From Microbacterium barkeri (GTDB taxonomy: Bacteria > Actinomycetota > Actinomycetes > Actinomycetales > Microbacteriaceae), in the NCBI RefSeq assembly GCF_027921765.1, contig NZ_BSEJ01000006.1, forward strand, positions 1-64,000: a stretch of 64,000 bases of DNA, read 5' to 3'. Both the position numbers and the translations under genes were made by a program. Of this stretch, positions 1-7,789 are shown one piece after another; the stretch's first letter is position 1, and each line of letters starts with the position of its first letter. A model generated the notes under the pieces. The model was given only the letters and a program-made list of their open reading frames with translations, was not told the origin of the DNA and searched no databases.

Positions 1-160
1 GGTCGTTCAGCACGCGCGTCACCGCGGACTCGAGCGCGACCTGCGTGGGCCATCCTGCGACGTTCGCGGACTCGCGCAGATCGCCCGACGCGATGAGGTA
101 GGCGGTCTTCGGCGGGGCGGTGACGCGCTCGCGCGCGGGCGGGAGGGTATACGTCGTCAT
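1..160 (-). CDS. L-fucose/D-arabinose isomerase family protein, N-terminal part
   Basis: Only the first 53 codons are inside the window; the gene runs off the left edge. The visible start reads MTTYTLPPARERVTAPP and continues with a YLIASGDLRESAN stretch, which I recognise from actinobacterial proteins of the L-fucose/L-arabinose isomerase group. L-fucose isomerases are known to accept D-arabinose and form D-ribulose. The ATG overlaps the stop of the GH116 gene as ATGA, so it is the third gene of a kinase-GH116-isomerase operon. Next to an FGGY kinase and D-arabinan hydrolases, D-arabinose to D-ribulose is the likely reaction; L-fucose isomerisation is the alternative. The active-site region lies outside the window. 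Confidence 0.6.
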   Translation of the reverse strand, partial: MTTYTLPPARERVTAPPKTAYLIASGDLRESANVAGWPTQVALESAVTRVLND

Positions 161-2715
161 GGCATCTCCTGGGGTGAAGGGTCTGGGATCGGGGTGGCGG
201 CGCAGGCGACGCTGTCGCCCGCCGCGACGATGAGAGGACCGGAGGCGGTGCACCCGCGCAGCACGAGCCGGTCGAGGTCGAGCCGGCCACCGTCGACGTG
301 GAGCACGATGTCGTCGCCGCTGATGTCGACGCGGCCCCATGCCTGGCCGGTCGTGAAGGCGGCACGGAAGGGCTCGTCACCGATCGGATCGAACGCGAGC
401 GTCCGGGTCGGCGCATCCCATTGCGCGCCCGTGAAGGCGAGCAGCAGGCCCCACGACGCGAGCGAGCGAGCGTAGTGGTTGCCGCACTCGATCTCGTTCC
501 ACGGGTTGCGGGTCGTGCCGTCGTACCGTGCGCGCAGCGTGCGCTCCACCTCGAGGGCTTCGTCGACGAGACCCGCGTAGGCGAGCGACGCCGCGACCTG
601 GTGCTCGACGCCGGTCCACACCTCGTCGGAGTAGACGAACGGGATCGCCGGACGCCCGCCGAGCGGCCACGAGGCGAGCAGGAGCCCGCCCTCGTCGTTC
701 AGCGCGTAGACGCGCTGCGTGCTCTCGTGCGCCGTGAGGTCGGAGCGGTGGTTGTGCGTCACGATGGCGCCCAGCGCGCGGCGCACCCGCTCGCGCGGCA
801 GCAGGTCGCCGAGGCCGTTGATCCACGCGTGGAACTGCCCGAGCAGCTGATCCGACAGCACACCGTCGCCGTACTGGTAGCGATGCGCGTCGACATCGCC
901 GATCACCTGGCGGTAGTACTGACCGTTCCAGAGCACCTCGTCCATTCCGCGCGCCGCGCGATCGGCGCGGTCGAGCCAATCGGCCGCACGGTCGGTCTCG
1001 CCGAGGTGCGCGGCCATGCGGGCGCCGGCCCGGAGTGCGGCGGCGAACATGCCGTTGGCGAGCGGATCGATCCCGTGGAACTCGATGTCGTACGTGTTGT
1101 GCAGCTCGCCGTCGAGGAGCCCGTCGCCGTCGCGGTCCCACTCTCGGATCGCGTGCTCGAGGGTTCGCACGGCGGCCGGCCACGATTCGCGCAGGAAGTC
1201 GTCGTCGCCCGAGAACCGCCACTCGCGGTGCAGCCGCAGGAACGTCCCGAGCTGCCCGTCGACGGCGGGCCCCATGAACCACGACTCACCGCCGAAGACG
1301 CGGTTGCTGCGGAACTTCTGCGCCCCCTCGGCATCCGTCTCGAGCAGGAACTCCACTCGTCGAGCGCTGCGCTCGAGCGACGGGAAGAGCCACGCGACGG
1401 TCTGCGCGTACGACCACACGTGCGTGCACGTTCCCTCGCACGATCCACCGTGGTCGAACGACCCCTCCCACGCGGCGAAGACAGGTCCCGCGCCGAGCTC
1501 GGGGTTCGGACTGTCGACGACGAACGCCGTGGTCGACCGCACGGCGGCGATGTTCGCGCCGACGGCGTCGGCGATCACCGGGTCGAGCGTGCCGCCGTAC
1601 AGCGCCTCGACGAACGCGAGCGTCGTCGCCTCGAGCGCGGGAAGCTCACGATGCAGGTGGGATGCCGCCGCCCACGCGTCGGGCCAGAGCCCTGCGTAGT
1701 GGTTGCGCATGACCCCCTCGTCGGGGACGCGCGCATCGGCCACGATGTGACCGCGCCACGATCGGTGACGGTTCGGGAAGCTCCACGCCAGCACGAACTC
1801 GAAGTCGCGGCTCTCACCTGGCGCGACCTCGTGGACGATGCCGAGCGAGCCCGTGCGCAGGCGCGGGAGCGTGTCGAGCAGCTCCTCCTCCGTCATCGCG
1901 CTGTCCGGTTCGGGCGCCGAGTCCGCGAAGAGTCCGCGCGGCCGGTCCTCGAGCGTCGGACGCGGCTCGGGCTCGAGCAGGCCGTCGGCGGTGAGGTCGT
2001 TCCAGAACAGGCGGGGCCCGTCGGGCCAGAACCCGGTGACCCATTGCGGCTTGGCGGTGGTCGAGGAATCCGTCGTTGTGAGACTGAGGGTGCCGTAGCC
2101 GAGGTCGTCCTCGGGAAGACGGATGCCGAAATCCAGCCCCCGCACGCCGCTCTCGTCCCGCCAGCGCACGGTCTGCTGTGCGCGCATGCCGAAGGGGCCG
2201 TCGCCCCGGCCGGCGGTGTGGCTCATGCTGCCGACGACCGTCACGCGCGCGCGGGTCGGGCCCGGGTTGGTCACGCGGTAGCGCAGCACCGCGGCGGGGA
2301 TGCCCGACGCGTCGGGGTCGAGGGGCACGAGCGGGGTGAAGGCCCGCAGCGACACCTCCACGGGGAGAGTGTCGTCGTGGAAGTCGATGTCGACGACCGG
2401 GTACTCGCCGTGCATCGTCGCGCCGCGCAGGCGCGGAAGGCCGGCCTGCCGCTCGAAGGGATAGCCCGCGTCCCCGTCGCGACGCCCGGTGATCTGGGCC
2501 TCGAGAACCCGCGTCACGGCGGTGCCGCCCTCGGGCGCGGCGTGGATCGCGAAGAACGAGTACGGGTTGACGCGGCCCTTGTCGGGAAGATTCTCGAGCT
2601 CCCAGTCGCGCAGCTCGCCACGCGCGCCGAGCGACACGTTTCCCGTGCCGACGCCGCCGAGCGGGAACGCCGCGCGCTCCGCCGTATGCGGGATGCCGCG
2701 AGCGCGCCGGCTCAT
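157..2715 (-). CDS. GH116 glycoside hydrolase (candidate exo-beta-D-arabinofuranosidase)
   Basis: This 852-residue protein has the layout of GH116 (GBA2-like) enzymes: an N-terminal beta-sandwich beginning with a GGVGTGNVSLG stretch and a C-terminal alpha/alpha barrel. By alignment in my head with GBA2, Asp543 in HNTYDIEF matches the acid/base Asp of the TYDGW motif, and Glu427 in SCEGTCTHVW is the candidate nucleophile. No signal peptide is present, so it should be cytoplasmic. The ATG at 2715 overlaps the kinase stop (ATGA); the open frame extends further upstream but that part is arginine-rich read-through. GH116 covers beta-glucosidase, glucosylceramidase and, to my knowledge, Microbacterium exo-beta-D-arabinofuranosidase; the neighbours favour the last. 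Confidence 0.85.
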   Translation of the reverse strand: MSRRARGIPHTAERAAFPLGGVGTGNVSLGARGELRDWELENLPDKGRVNPYSFFAIHAAPEGGTAVTRVLEAQITGRRDGDAGYPFERQAGLPRLRGATMHGEYPVVDIDFHDDTLPVEVSLRAFTPLVPLDPDASGIPAAVLRYRVTNPGPTRARVTVVGSMSHTAGRGDGPFGMRAQQTVRWRDESGVRGLDFGIRLPEDDLGYGTLSLTTTDSSTTAKPQWVTGFWPDGPRLFWNDLTADGLLEPEPRPTLEDRPRGLFADSAPEPDSAMTEEELLDTLPRLRTGSLGIVHEVAPGESRDFEFVLAWSFPNRHRSWRGHIVADARVPDEGVMRNHYAGLWPDAWAAASHLHRELPALEATTLAFVEALYGGTLDPVIADAVGANIAAVRSTTAFVVDSPNPELGAGPVFAAWEGSFDHGGSCEGTCTHVWSYAQTVAWLFPSLERSARRVEFLLETDAEGAQKFRSNRVFGGESWFMGPAVDGQLGTFLRLHREWRFSGDDDFLRESWPAAVRTLEHAIREWDRDGDGLLDGELHNTYDIEFHGIDPLANGMFAAALRAGARMAAHLGETDRAADWLDRADRAARGMDEVLWNGQYYRQVIGDVDAHRYQYGDGVLSDQLLGQFHAWINGLGDLLPRERVRRALGAIVTHNHRSDLTAHESTQRVYALNDEGGLLLASWPLGGRPAIPFVYSDEVWTGVEHQVAASLAYAGLVDEALEVERTLRARYDGTTRNPWNEIECGNHYARSLASWGLLLAFTGAQWDAPTRTLAFDPIGDEPFRAAFTTGQAWGRVDISGDDIVLHVDGGRLDLDRLVLRGCTASGPLIVAAGDSVACAATPIPDPSPQEMP

Positions 2716-4229
2716 GCCGCGACCTCCGCGGGCACGCGGCGCTGATCCGCAGCCAGCTCGTGGACGAGGCTCTTCGTGCTCTCGCAGAGCCGCGCGTACC
2801 GCTCGAAGAGCTCGTCGTAGCGCGGGACGAGATCGGGGTCGGGGTTCACCACCGTCTGGACCGGATTCCAATCGCCGATCCGCGGCGGCTCAGCCGACAC
2901 GGCGCGCGCTGCCAGGAAGGCCGCGCCGTAGCTCGCGCCGATGGTCGTGCGCGGCACCTCCTGCACGAGCCCCGTGGCGTCCGACACGATCTGCAGCCAC
3001 AGCTGGCCCTGCGTGCCGCCGCCGACGGCGACGATGCGGCGGATGTCGGCGCCCGCCGCCCGCATGGTCTCGACGTTGTGCCGCACACCGAACGCCGTCG
3101 CCTCGAGCGCGGCGCGGTAGAGGTCGCCGCGCGTGTGGTCGAGCGTGAGCCCCGCCACCACACCGCGTGCGTCGGGATCGAGGATCGGTGTCCGCTCGCC
3201 GGCGAAGTACGGAAGCATGAGCAGGCCGCGCGCTCCGGGACCTGATTCCTCGGCCTCCTCGAGGAGCGTCGGGTAGTCGGCGCCGGTGAGGTCCTTCAAC
3301 CAGTCGGTCAGCGCGCCGGAGGTTGCGAGCCCGCCGGCGAGGTTGCGGGTGCCCGGGAAGGCGCCCACCGTGGTCCACATCGAGGGCGTGCGCAGCGTCT
3401 GCGACCCCGTCGCGATGAGGAACATCGTGGTGCCGTACATCAGCATCAGGTCGCCGTCCTCGTGTGCGCCGACGCTCACCGCCTCGGTCCACGCGTCGAT
3501 GGTCCCCACGATGACCGGCGTACCGGCCCGGATGCCGGTGACGGCGGCCGCAGCTTCCGTCACCCCTCCGGCGACGTCGCCGGGCCAGGCGAGCGGAGGC
3601 GCCTCGATGCCCGGAGCGAACCGCCGCCACCAGGGCGCGTGCCACGCGAGGGCCTCGACGTCATACAGCGGCGACACCTGGCTCGCGGACTGATGATCGA
3701 GCACGTACGCGCCGGTGAGGCGGCGTGCGAGCCACGACGCCGGCATGAACAGCCGGCGGGCGCGGGCGAACGACTCGGGCTCTTCCTCCGCAATCCACTG
3801 GATCTTGGGCCCCGCGGCCTGTGACGTGAGGATCGAGCCGCCCACACGAGTGATCTCGCCGGCACCGAGCGCGGCGGTCATGCGCTCGATCTGAGAGCCG
3901 GCGCGCATGTCGACGCCGTAGAGGATCGCCGGACGCACCGGCTCGTCGTGCTCGTCAGCCAGCAGCACGCAGGGGCCCATGCCGCTCACGCCGACCGCGG
4001 CGACGTCGGGCTCGATGCCCTCGGCCCGCGCGGTCCTCATCAGCTCGCGCGAGATCTCGACGAACTCGTCCCACCAGACGTGGGCGTCCATCTCGACATG
4101 TCCCGGTCGCGGCCGCGATACGTCATGGGCGACGGATGCCGTCGCCAGCAGCCGCCCCGACGCGTCGACGAGCACGCCCTTGCTGCTGGACGTGCCGATG
4201 TCCACACCGAGCGTGCAACGGACGGTCAT
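2712..4229 (-). CDS. FGGY-family carbohydrate kinase (probable D-ribulokinase)
   Basis: A 505-residue sugar kinase. The phosphate-binding loop DIGTSSSKG lies at about residues 10-18, and the C-terminal nucleotide-binding motif GGGTQGQLW at about residue 402, both typical of XylB-like FGGY kinases. It starts at the ATG preceded by a strong GAGGAGG ribosome binding site, and is the first gene of the operon kinase-GH116-isomerase. Its promoter carries a GAAATCGATTTC operator between -35 and -10. Substrate cannot be read from sequence: xylulose, ribulose and fuculose kinases all look alike. Pairing with a D-arabinose/L-fucose-type isomerase suggests D-ribulose as substrate, giving D-ribulose-5-phosphate for the pentose phosphate pathway. 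Confidence 0.85.
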   Translation of the reverse strand: MTVRCTLGVDIGTSSSKGVLVDASGRLLATASVAHDVSRPRPGHVEMDAHVWWDEFVEISRELMRTARAEGIEPDVAAVGVSGMGPCVLLADEHDEPVRPAILYGVDMRAGSQIERMTAALGAGEITRVGGSILTSQAAGPKIQWIAEEEPESFARARRLFMPASWLARRLTGAYVLDHQSASQVSPLYDVEALAWHAPWWRRFAPGIEAPPLAWPGDVAGGVTEAAAAVTGIRAGTPVIVGTIDAWTEAVSVGAHEDGDLMLMYGTTMFLIATGSQTLRTPSMWTTVGAFPGTRNLAGGLATSGALTDWLKDLTGADYPTLLEEAEESGPGARGLLMLPYFAGERTPILDPDARGVVAGLTLDHTRGDLYRAALEATAFGVRHNVETMRAAGADIRRIVAVGGGTQGQLWLQIVSDATGLVQEVPRTTIGASYGAAFLAARAVSAEPPRIGDWNPVQTVVNPDPDLVPRYDELFERYARLCESTKSLVHELAADQRRVPAEVAA

Positions 4230-4268
4230 CGATCCTCCTCGATCATGACAGGGCCTGCGAATGCGTTC

Positions 4269-4297
4269 ACTCTAGACGAAATCGATTTCATGCTCAA
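4269..4297 (-). promoter_or_regulatory. Promoter and LacI-type operator of the kinase operon
   Basis: Read on the minus strand: -35 TTGAGC (4297-4292), a 17-base spacer and -10 TAGAGT (4274-4269). The 12-base perfect palindrome GAAATCGATTTC (4278-4289) fills the spacer. The 20-mer TAGACGAAATCGATTTCATG is identical to the one in the ABC-transporter promoter near 17.14 kb. A repressor bound here would block RNA polymerase directly. Confidence 0.75.
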
Positions 4298-4337
4298 CCG
4301 AGCAAAACGGGGGTGGGGCTGAAGGCGGACGGCCCCG

Positions 4338-5327
4338 TCAGACTCGCAGCGAGGAGCGCGCCGGCTGCACCTCGTTGCGCAGCACGACCGTGCGCGCAGG
4401 CTGCTTGTCACCGTTGATGCGCTCGAGCAGCATCTTGGCCGCGGTGACGCCCATGTGGCGCGCGGGCAGCCGCACCACCGTCACCGCGGTCGGCGACAGA
4501 GTCGTGAAGGGCAGCGAGCCGACCACCGCGACGCCGATCTTCGGCGGCGTCAGCCCATGCTCGGTGAGCACCTGGATGGCGCCCACCCCGAGGAGGTTGT
4601 TGCCGGCGACGACCGCGTCGGGCGGCTCGGGAAGCGCCAGCAGCTCCTCCATGACCTCGCGTCCGCCGTCGACACGGAAGGTCGAGTAGCGCAGCAGCTC
4701 GTCGGCGTCGGCGTCGGGGAAGTGCCGCGCCAGCACGGCACGCCAGCCCTGCGCGCGCTCGTACGCGGTCTCGATGTGCTGCGGCCCCGTGATGCAGGCG
4801 ATGCGGCGGTACCCGGACTGCACGAGGTTCTCGGTCGCGGCCTGGCCTGCCGTGCGATTGGACATCACGACGCCGTCGATGTCGTAGCCGGTGCCGCGGT
4901 CGACCGCGACCACGGGACGCCCCGTCGCCATGAGATCGTCGAGGTTCGTGTGGTCCGACGCCGCGGCGAGGATGACACCCGCCATATGCTCCGAGATCGC
5001 GATCTGGAGGTAGGTGGCCTCCTTCTCGATCTGCGAGTCGGTGTTGCACAGGACGACGGAGTATCCGGCCTGCGACGCGACGTCCTCGACGCCGCGCGCC
5101 ATCTCGGTGAAGTACGGGTTCTCGATGTCAGGGATCACGAGGGCGATCACCTCGGACGCCTGCTTGCGCAGCGTGCGCGCCGTGCGGTTGGGAGTGAACC
5201 GCAGCGCGCGTGCAGCCTCGCGCACGGCGAGCGCCTTCTCGTCCGAGACGCCCATGCCGTTGAACACCCGCGAGACCGTGGCCGGCGACACGCCGGCGAG
5301 CTTCGCGACCTCATAGATCGTGGCCAT
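4338..5327 (-). CDS. LacI-family regulator of the arabinan locus
   Basis: A 329-residue LacI/GalR regulator. The helix-turn-helix MATIYEVAKLAGVSPATVSR is at the very N-terminus, followed by the hinge helix and a periplasmic-binding-protein-like effector domain starting near IALVIPDIENPYF. The frame is open further upstream, but the HTH must begin the protein, so the ATG at 5327 is chosen. It is transcribed away from the GH172 gene, and an operator-like GAAATCGATTCC lies between the two. It is the only LacI gene near four promoters carrying this palindrome, so it is the probable local regulator; the inducer would be D-arabinose or a D-arabino-oligosaccharide (inference). Confidence 0.9.
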   Translation of the reverse strand: MATIYEVAKLAGVSPATVSRVFNGMGVSDEKALAVREAARALRFTPNRTARTLRKQASEVIALVIPDIENPYFTEMARGVEDVASQAGYSVVLCNTDSQIEKEATYLQIAISEHMAGVILAAASDHTNLDDLMATGRPVVAVDRGTGYDIDGVVMSNRTAGQAATENLVQSGYRRIACITGPQHIETAYERAQGWRAVLARHFPDADADELLRYSTFRVDGGREVMEELLALPEPPDAVVAGNNLLGVGAIQVLTEHGLTPPKIGVAVVGSLPFTTLSPTAVTVVRLPARHMGVTAAKMLLERINGDKQPARTVVLRNEVQPARSSLRV

Positions 5328-5356
5328 GGCACCTCGCTCCCGCGCGCCCGGCCTCG

Positions 5357-5400
5357 TTGACATGCCGGTCTGCCAACCATACAGTGTTGAAATCGATTCC
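5357..5400 (+). promoter_or_regulatory. Promoter and operator of the GH172 operon
   Basis: A near-consensus plus-strand promoter: -35 TTGACA (5357-5362), 17-base spacer, -10 TACAGT (5380-5385). The operator GAAATCGATTCC (5389-5400, one mismatch to the palindrome found at the other three promoters) sits over the expected transcription start. It lies between the divergent LacI and GH172 genes and could also serve autoregulation. Confidence 0.75.
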
Positions 5401-5448
5401 AAAAGTGCGCCGCGATTCGGCGTGCCGACACGAGGATGTGCTGCCCCG

Positions 5449-6588
5449 ATGAGTTCCCCCTTCCCTTCCCCCGACCTCTCGTCGATCGCCGGCCTGCGCC
5501 GCCTGCAGACGCGATCGATCTCGCCGGAGAACTTCGACGGCGCCGTCGGCGGCGGCGGGCGAGCCACCGAGGGCACGGGCGCCTCCTGCGCGCGGGATCT
5601 CGGGCCGGGCTGGAAGATCTCGCCGAGCGTCGACATCAAGGCCGGCGAGACCTTCGACCTCGCGAACATCGAGGGCGCCGGCAAGATCACGCACATCTGG
5701 ATCACGACGCACACCGACAACTGGCGCACGCTGATCCTGCGCGCCTACTGGGACGGCTCGGAGGCACCGGCCGTCGAGGTGCCGTACGGCGACTTCTTCT
5801 GCAACGGCTGGGGCGTGTTCGCCCAGGTGAACTCGCAGGCGATCGCCGCCAACCCACACGGCGGGTTCAACTCGTACTGGCCGATGCCGTTCCGCTCGGG
5901 GGCGCGCCTCACGATCGAGAACACGTCCGTCGTCGACGTCCGGGTCTACTACCAGGTGACGTACGAGATCGGCGGCGACTACTCGCAGGACGGATACTTC
6001 CACGCCCAGTGGCGCCGCTCGAACCCGCTCGAGGAGCTCGTGCCCCACACGATCCTCGAGGGCATCGAGGGCCAGGGCCAGTACGTCGGCACGTACATCG
6101 CGTGGGGCGTGAACTCGAACGGCTGGTGGGGCGAGGGAGAGATCAAGTTCTACCTCGACGACGACACCGACTATCCGACGATCTGCGGCACCGGAACCGA
6201 GGACTACTTCGGCGGCGCATGGAACTTCGACATCCCCGGCGAGGGCTACACCGAGTTCTCGACGCCGTACCTCGGCATGCCCCAGGTGATCCGCCCCGAC
6301 GGCCTGTACGTCAGCCAGCAGCGGTTCGGCATGTACCGCTGGCACCTGCTCGACCCGATCTTCTTCGCGACCGGCATCCCCAAGGTCGACATCCAGGCGC
6401 TCGGCTGGCGCAGCGGCTGGCGCTACCTCCCGCTGCGCGACGACATCGCCTCGACCGCGCTGTTCTACCTCGACCGGCCCACCGCACGTCGCCCCCAGAC
6501 GCCGACCGCCGACGACATGGAGGTGCACCTAGGGACCGCCCCGGTCCCCGACCTCGGTTCCACTCCTCCGCGCGCACCCCAGGACTGA
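5449..6588 (+). CDS. GH172 (DUF2961) glycoside hydrolase, candidate exo-alpha-D-arabinofuranosidase
   Basis: A 379-residue DUF2961 protein, now CAZy family GH172. The hallmark GTGTEDYFGGAW is at about residues 247-258 with Glu251 as a candidate catalytic carboxylate. Family members form homo-multimeric beta-jelly-roll enzymes acting on alpha-D-fructofuranosides and alpha-D-arabinofuranosides. There is no signal peptide, so it should act in the cytoplasm on imported oligosaccharides. The ATG at 5449 follows the mapped promoter; an upstream in-frame extension would start before the promoter and is rejected. It is followed four bases later by the GH183-like lipoprotein gene. Confidence 0.88.
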   Translation: MSSPFPSPDLSSIAGLRRLQTRSISPENFDGAVGGGGRATEGTGASCARDLGPGWKISPSVDIKAGETFDLANIEGAGKITHIWITTHTDNWRTLILRAYWDGSEAPAVEVPYGDFFCNGWGVFAQVNSQAIAANPHGGFNSYWPMPFRSGARLTIENTSVVDVRVYYQVTYEIGGDYSQDGYFHAQWRRSNPLEELVPHTILEGIEGQGQYVGTYIAWGVNSNGWWGEGEIKFYLDDDTDYPTICGTGTEDYFGGAWNFDIPGEGYTEFSTPYLGMPQVIRPDGLYVSQQRFGMYRWHLLDPIFFATGIPKVDIQALGWRSGWRYLPLRDDIASTALFYLDRPTARRPQTPTADDMEVHLGTAPVPDLGSTPPRAPQD

Positions 6589-6592
6589 GCGC

Positions 6593-7789
6593 GTGCCGGC
6601 TCTCCGCAGGAGGGCGCGTGGCGCGATCGCCGGGGTCGCGGCATCCGTCCTCGCCCTCACGGCGTGCGCGCAGGCCTCGCCGCCTCCGGGTGTGACGTTC
6701 GGCGACCCACTCCCGGGCGCCTCGCTTCGCGCGAGCGTCGGCGACGCGGTCACCGCCGTCGGCGTCTCGGACGGCGACCTGTGGCCCAGCTGCTGGTCGG
6801 ATGACGACGCCCTCTACGCCGCGAACGGCGACGGCGCGGGATTCGGGAACGAGTTCTTCGACATCGCGGTCAACCGCATCACAGGGTCGCCGAGCGACGA
6901 GAACGGCCTCGAGGGCGAGTTCCTCGCGGGAGGCGACGACGTCGGCCAGGTCTGGTCGGGGGAAGGCTTCACGCGCAAGCCGACGGGCATGCTGTGCGTC
7001 GACGGCACGATCTACCTCGCCGTGCAGGATCTACGCCTCGACTTCAACGAAGCGCCGGCGGCGACGATCGCGCGCAGCGACGATCACGGCAGGACGTGGA
7101 CGTGGGATGCCTCGGCGCCCATGTTCGACGAGGGCGTCTTCACCACCGTATGGTTCGCCGACTACGGCAGGGACGCCGAGCACGCGCCCGATTCCGAGTA
7201 CGCCTACGCGTACGGCCTCGACGGCAACTGGCGCGACTCGTTCGACGACTCGGTGCCCGATCCGACGGAGCTGTTCCTCGCGCGCGTGCCCGTCGACTCG
7301 ATTCAGGATGCCTCGGCCTGGGAGTTCTACGCCGGCGAGCCTGGCGACGCCGAGCCGACGTGGACCGACGACATCGCGGCGAAGCAGCCGGTGCTGGTCG
7401 ACGAACGCCTTCAGCACCCGGGAAACGCTGCGGCGGAGGACGGACAGACGGTCGGCGCGCAGAACCTCACCGTGATCTCGCAGGGCGGCGTCACGTACCT
7501 GCCGAAGCTCGACCGGTACATCTACGCGTCGTGGACCGAGCTCACGTTCGAGTTCTACGAGGCGCCGACACCGTGGGGACCGTGGACGCTGTTCCTGAGC
7601 GAGGACTTCGGCCCGTACCCGTGGACCGACGAGCGCTACGGCGGCTACGCCACCACGATCCCGTCGAAGTTCCTCTCGGACGACAACCTGTCGATGTGGG
7701 TGCAGTCGAACGTGTGCCCGTGCGCGCCCGCGGGCATGTCGTCGTACTGGTTCGGGCTGCGGCCCCTGTGGATCTCACCGAGCGAGTGA
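6593..7789 (+). CDS. Divergent GH183/DUF4185-like lipoprotein
   Basis: A 398-residue protein with a GTG start four bases after the GH172 stop. It has an N-terminal lipoprotein signal with lipobox LTAC (Cys25), so it is exported and membrane-anchored. Its start, SDGDLWPSCW to NGDG, has Asp62 and Asp80 spaced exactly as the candidate catalytic pair of the canonical GH183 proteins downstream (D-x17-D), although the surrounding sequence differs. Later repeats of beta-propeller type such as GRTWTW, YGLDGNWR and YEAPTPWGPW fit a five-bladed propeller. It shares many motifs with the next gene, so the two are tandem duplicates. Activity is unknown; an endo- or exo-furanosidase on D-arabinan is the best guess. 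Confidence 0.7.
   Translation: MPALRRRARGAIAGVAASVLALTACAQASPPPGVTFGDPLPGASLRASVGDAVTAVGVSDGDLWPSCWSDDDALYAANGDGAGFGNEFFDIAVNRITGSPSDENGLEGEFLAGGDDVGQVWSGEGFTRKPTGMLCVDGTIYLAVQDLRLDFNEAPAATIARSDDHGRTWTWDASAPMFDEGVFTTVWFADYGRDAEHAPDSEYAYAYGLDGNWRDSFDDSVPDPTELFLARVPVDSIQDASAWEFYAGEPGDAEPTWTDDIAAKQPVLVDERLQHPGNAAAEDGQTVGAQNLTVISQGGVTYLPKLDRYIYASWTELTFEFYEAPTPWGPWTLFLSEDFGPYPWTDERYGGYATTIPSKFLSDDNLSMWVQSNVCPCAPAGMSSYWFGLRPLWISPSE

Noticed and set aside
298..2745. Long plus-strand ORF (815 codons) opposite the GH116 gene
   Set aside because: Low-complexity Arg/Glu/Val-rich translation, no family similarity; antisense shadow of high-GC coding sequence.
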